In this document: positions 22,743 to 23,750 of the stretch, in pieces
Layout of the letters: every line of letters begins with the position of its first letter
Position numbering within the stretch: the stretch's first letter is position 1
Virus record (IMG/VR): IMGVR_UViG_3300027985_000682
Span: 1 to 23,750 of that record
Source of the DNA: a virus
Length of the DNA: 23,750 nt
Reading direction: 5' to 3' (one strand)
Position numbers and translations under genes: made by a program
The notes under the pieces: generated by a model
What the model saw: only the letters and a program-made list of their open reading frames with translations
Database searches by the model: none
Told to the model about the DNA's origin: nothing

Positions 22743-23020
22743 TTTGTATTTCCTTTCATAGGGTCGTGAGCATTTTACCACGTTTTGGGGTGGAATGCAA
22801 GTTATCTGGAGAAGCGGAAGGGTATCAGCCCGTATTAACATTCATTACAAGTGAACACCCCACTACCCACCTATAAGCAATACTTTCCAACCACTCGCTA
22901 TAAAAATAGCATACTATCTACGAGATGTTTAAAAGAGTTGCCTCCGGCTACAAAAAGTATACAGGGTGATGATAGAGATTATCTCACCCACCAAACATTC
23001 TAAGTAACTTGGAGGTTACA
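22743..23020. promoter_or_regulatory. Divergent control region
   Basis: This 278-nt gap separates the leftward and rightward arrays. It contains the minus promoter, an imperfect inverted repeat at 22964-22989 (GGGTGA-T-GATA, 5-nt loop, TATC-TCACCC) next to a TATACA box (22958-22963), and a copy of GTTGCCTCCGGC (22937-22948). The plus promoter cannot be fixed: TTGCCT lies only 14 bp before TATACA. The repeat may be an operator or a leader hairpin. Confidence 0.55.
22772..22800 (-). promoter_or_regulatory. Sigma70-like promoter for the minus-strand late array
   Basis: On the minus strand TTGCAT (22795-22800), a 17-bp spacer, and TAAAAT (22772-22777) match the -35 and -10 consensus closely. It lies 30 nt before the first minus gene and is the best promoter seen in the window. 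Confidence 0.75.
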
Positions 23021-23152
23021 ATGAAAGCAATTCTGTCTATCGTCGTCATGGTTCTCTGTGGGTTCATCCTCGGCGGCTCAAGCCTACTTCTGGCTCTGTC
23101 ACAGTGGATCGGTCAAATTATGCAAGCTCTACAGATAATCGGGATCGGCTAA
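23021..23152 (+). CDS. Small single-pass membrane protein (43 aa)
   Basis: A 43-residue peptide from ATG 23021 with GGAGG 5 nt upstream, a very good ribosome site. It begins MKAILSIVVMVLCGFILGGS and is almost entirely hydrophobic up to residue 26, then SQWIGQIMQALQIIGIG, which could form an amphipathic helix. It is the first gene of the plus array. The size and pattern fit a small membrane peptide; a signal-anchor is more likely than a cleaved signal. Function is unknown; early phage genes of this type sometimes act on the host envelope. Confidence 0.7.
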   Translation: MKAILSIVVMVLCGFILGGSSLLLALSQWIGQIMQALQIIGIG

Positions 23153-23202
23153 CGCCACCCAATCAACCAATTCCAACCTAATCAGATCAAAAGGAGAATT
23201 CG

Positions 23203-23520
23203 ATGTCCTACGTAGTAGTAGACAACACAGGAAAACCCATGATCGACGATGCAGTCGATAATTACGGGGAAGCGTGCGCGCTCGCACGTGAATTGGCAAT
23301 CGAACACGGTAAATCCTTTCGCATCCTCAAGATAGGTGGAAGGCCCGTGAAGCGCAACAAGCGCACCAAGGGCACGACGAAAGTCATGCTCATCAGCCCC
23401 CTCACAGGGGATGCGCTCAAAGGTCTTTACGAAGTAGGTGCAGAGGCCGCCAGAGCGGCTAACGCCTACAGGGCCAAGTACGGCAAGGCCCCGCTCGTCA
23501 AGTTCGTAAAGACGAGCTGA
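23203..23520 (+). CDS. Hypothetical small protein (105 aa)
   Basis: A 105-residue protein with AGGAG 6 nt before ATG 23203. It begins with a short strand (YVVVDNTGKPMIDD), then a helix (YGEACALARELAIEHG), a strand (SFRILKIGG) and a basic stretch (RPVKRNKRTKGTTK), and ends with an Ala-rich helix (AEAARAANAYRAKYG). No known motif is recognised. The basic segment may contact nucleic acid. It belongs to the rightward array and is followed by a terminator at 23564-23608. Confidence 0.65.
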   Translation: MSYVVVDNTGKPMIDDAVDNYGEACALARELAIEHGKSFRILKIGGRPVKRNKRTKGTTKVMLISPLTGDALKGLYEVGAEAARAANAYRAKYGKAPLVKFVKTS

Positions 23521-23563
23521 TACAACCGTTCCCTAATTCACAATGGCTCTAAGCCTACATAAC

Positions 23564-23608
23564 ATCGCCGGAAAGCGCCCACTAGAGGGGTTGCCTCCGG
23601 CGATTTTT
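23564..23608 (+). terminator. Intrinsic terminator after the 105-residue gene
   Basis: ATCGCCGGA (23564-23572) pairs with TCCGGCGAT (23596-23604), a 9-bp stem with a 23-nt loop, followed by a T-run (23604-23608). It includes the second copy of GTTGCCTCCGGC (23590-23601). Confidence 0.7.
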
Positions 23609-23638
23609 GCGTTAACTCTAACAGCTAGGAGGCTGAAA

Positions 23639-23750
23639 ATGTTCACATTTCTTGTTATACAAAATACTATCTACTACATGACGCGTGACGATGAACCAAA
23701 GGGTGCTTTGTTTGCGTCGACACAGGACGCACTCGATATGGGTAGGGTCT
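23639..23750 (+). CDS. Hypothetical protein, partial (N-terminal 37 residues)
   Basis: An open plus-strand frame starts at ATG 23639 with AGGAGG 7 nt upstream and runs past the window edge. The visible part begins MFTFLVIQNTIYYMTRDD and continues EPKGALFASTQDALDMGRV. The pattern (strand, then acidic turn, then a helix with DALDMG) is similar in kind to the start of the 105-residue neighbour but without clear homology. A TTGCGTCGAC motif lies inside (23712-23721). Too short to classify. Confidence 0.6.
   Translation, partial: MFTFLVIQNTIYYMTRDDEPKGALFASTQDALDMGRV

Noticed and set aside
22899-22917. Plus promoter with TATAAA or TACTAT as the -10 box
   Set aside because: No acceptable -35 box lies 16-18 bp upstream of either. 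The rightward promoter stays unassigned.

Overview
The window is a stretch of a tailed-phage genome (Caudoviricetes, siphovirus-like). It holds a large terminase subunit, portal, coiled-coil scaffold, major capsid protein, head-tail adaptor, tail tube, a tail assembly chaperone pair with a programmed frameshift, and the start of a probable tape measure protein. It also holds a holin and several nucleases. No integrase, repressor, tRNA, rRNA, insertion sequence or CRISPR array is visible. Genes are tightly packed, with ATGA overlaps and Shine-Dalgarno (SD) sequences of the GGAGG type, so the host is a bacterium. I cannot name the host; base composition is close to balanced and gives no clear pointer.

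Layout. Almost everything from 22742 down to 1 is one leftward (minus) gene array. It starts from a good sigma70-like promoter (TTGCAT, 17 bp, TAAAAT) at 22772-22800. In transcription order it carries: a four-helix membrane protein and an LLH-type holin; a PD-(D/E)XK nuclease overlapping an HNH endonuclease; two small proteins; a membrane protein with a C-terminal winged-helix-like segment; TerL; a group of small genes including a YdjM/DUF2227-like membrane protein, an Rv2179c-like DEDD exonuclease and an FmdB-like zinc ribbon; portal; several accessory structural genes; a 1569-residue repeat fibre and its small partners; a metallophosphoesterase; scaffold; capsid; adaptor; tail completion; tail tube; chaperone G/GT; and the tape measure N-terminus. 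A terminator at 12624-12644 divides this array just before the fibre gene. To the right of about 23000 a rightward (plus) array of small unknown genes begins, so 22743-23020 is a divergent control region.

Most notable points. (1) A textbook C CCA AAC slippery heptamer at 1223-1229, with a 100-codon -1 frame behind it. (2) The giant fibre, whose N-terminus is a CxxCxxCC (YkgJ-type) metal-binding domain and whose C-terminal 630 residues are 28 short DxDxF repeats; it sits between portal and scaffold. (3) A dispersed palindrome, TTGCGTCGACGCAA, at about eleven places. (4) A dense GTTCG/CGAAC array inside the gene just upstream of terL, which is a candidate packaging or operator site. (5) Two nuclease genes overlapping by up to 220 nt in different frames.
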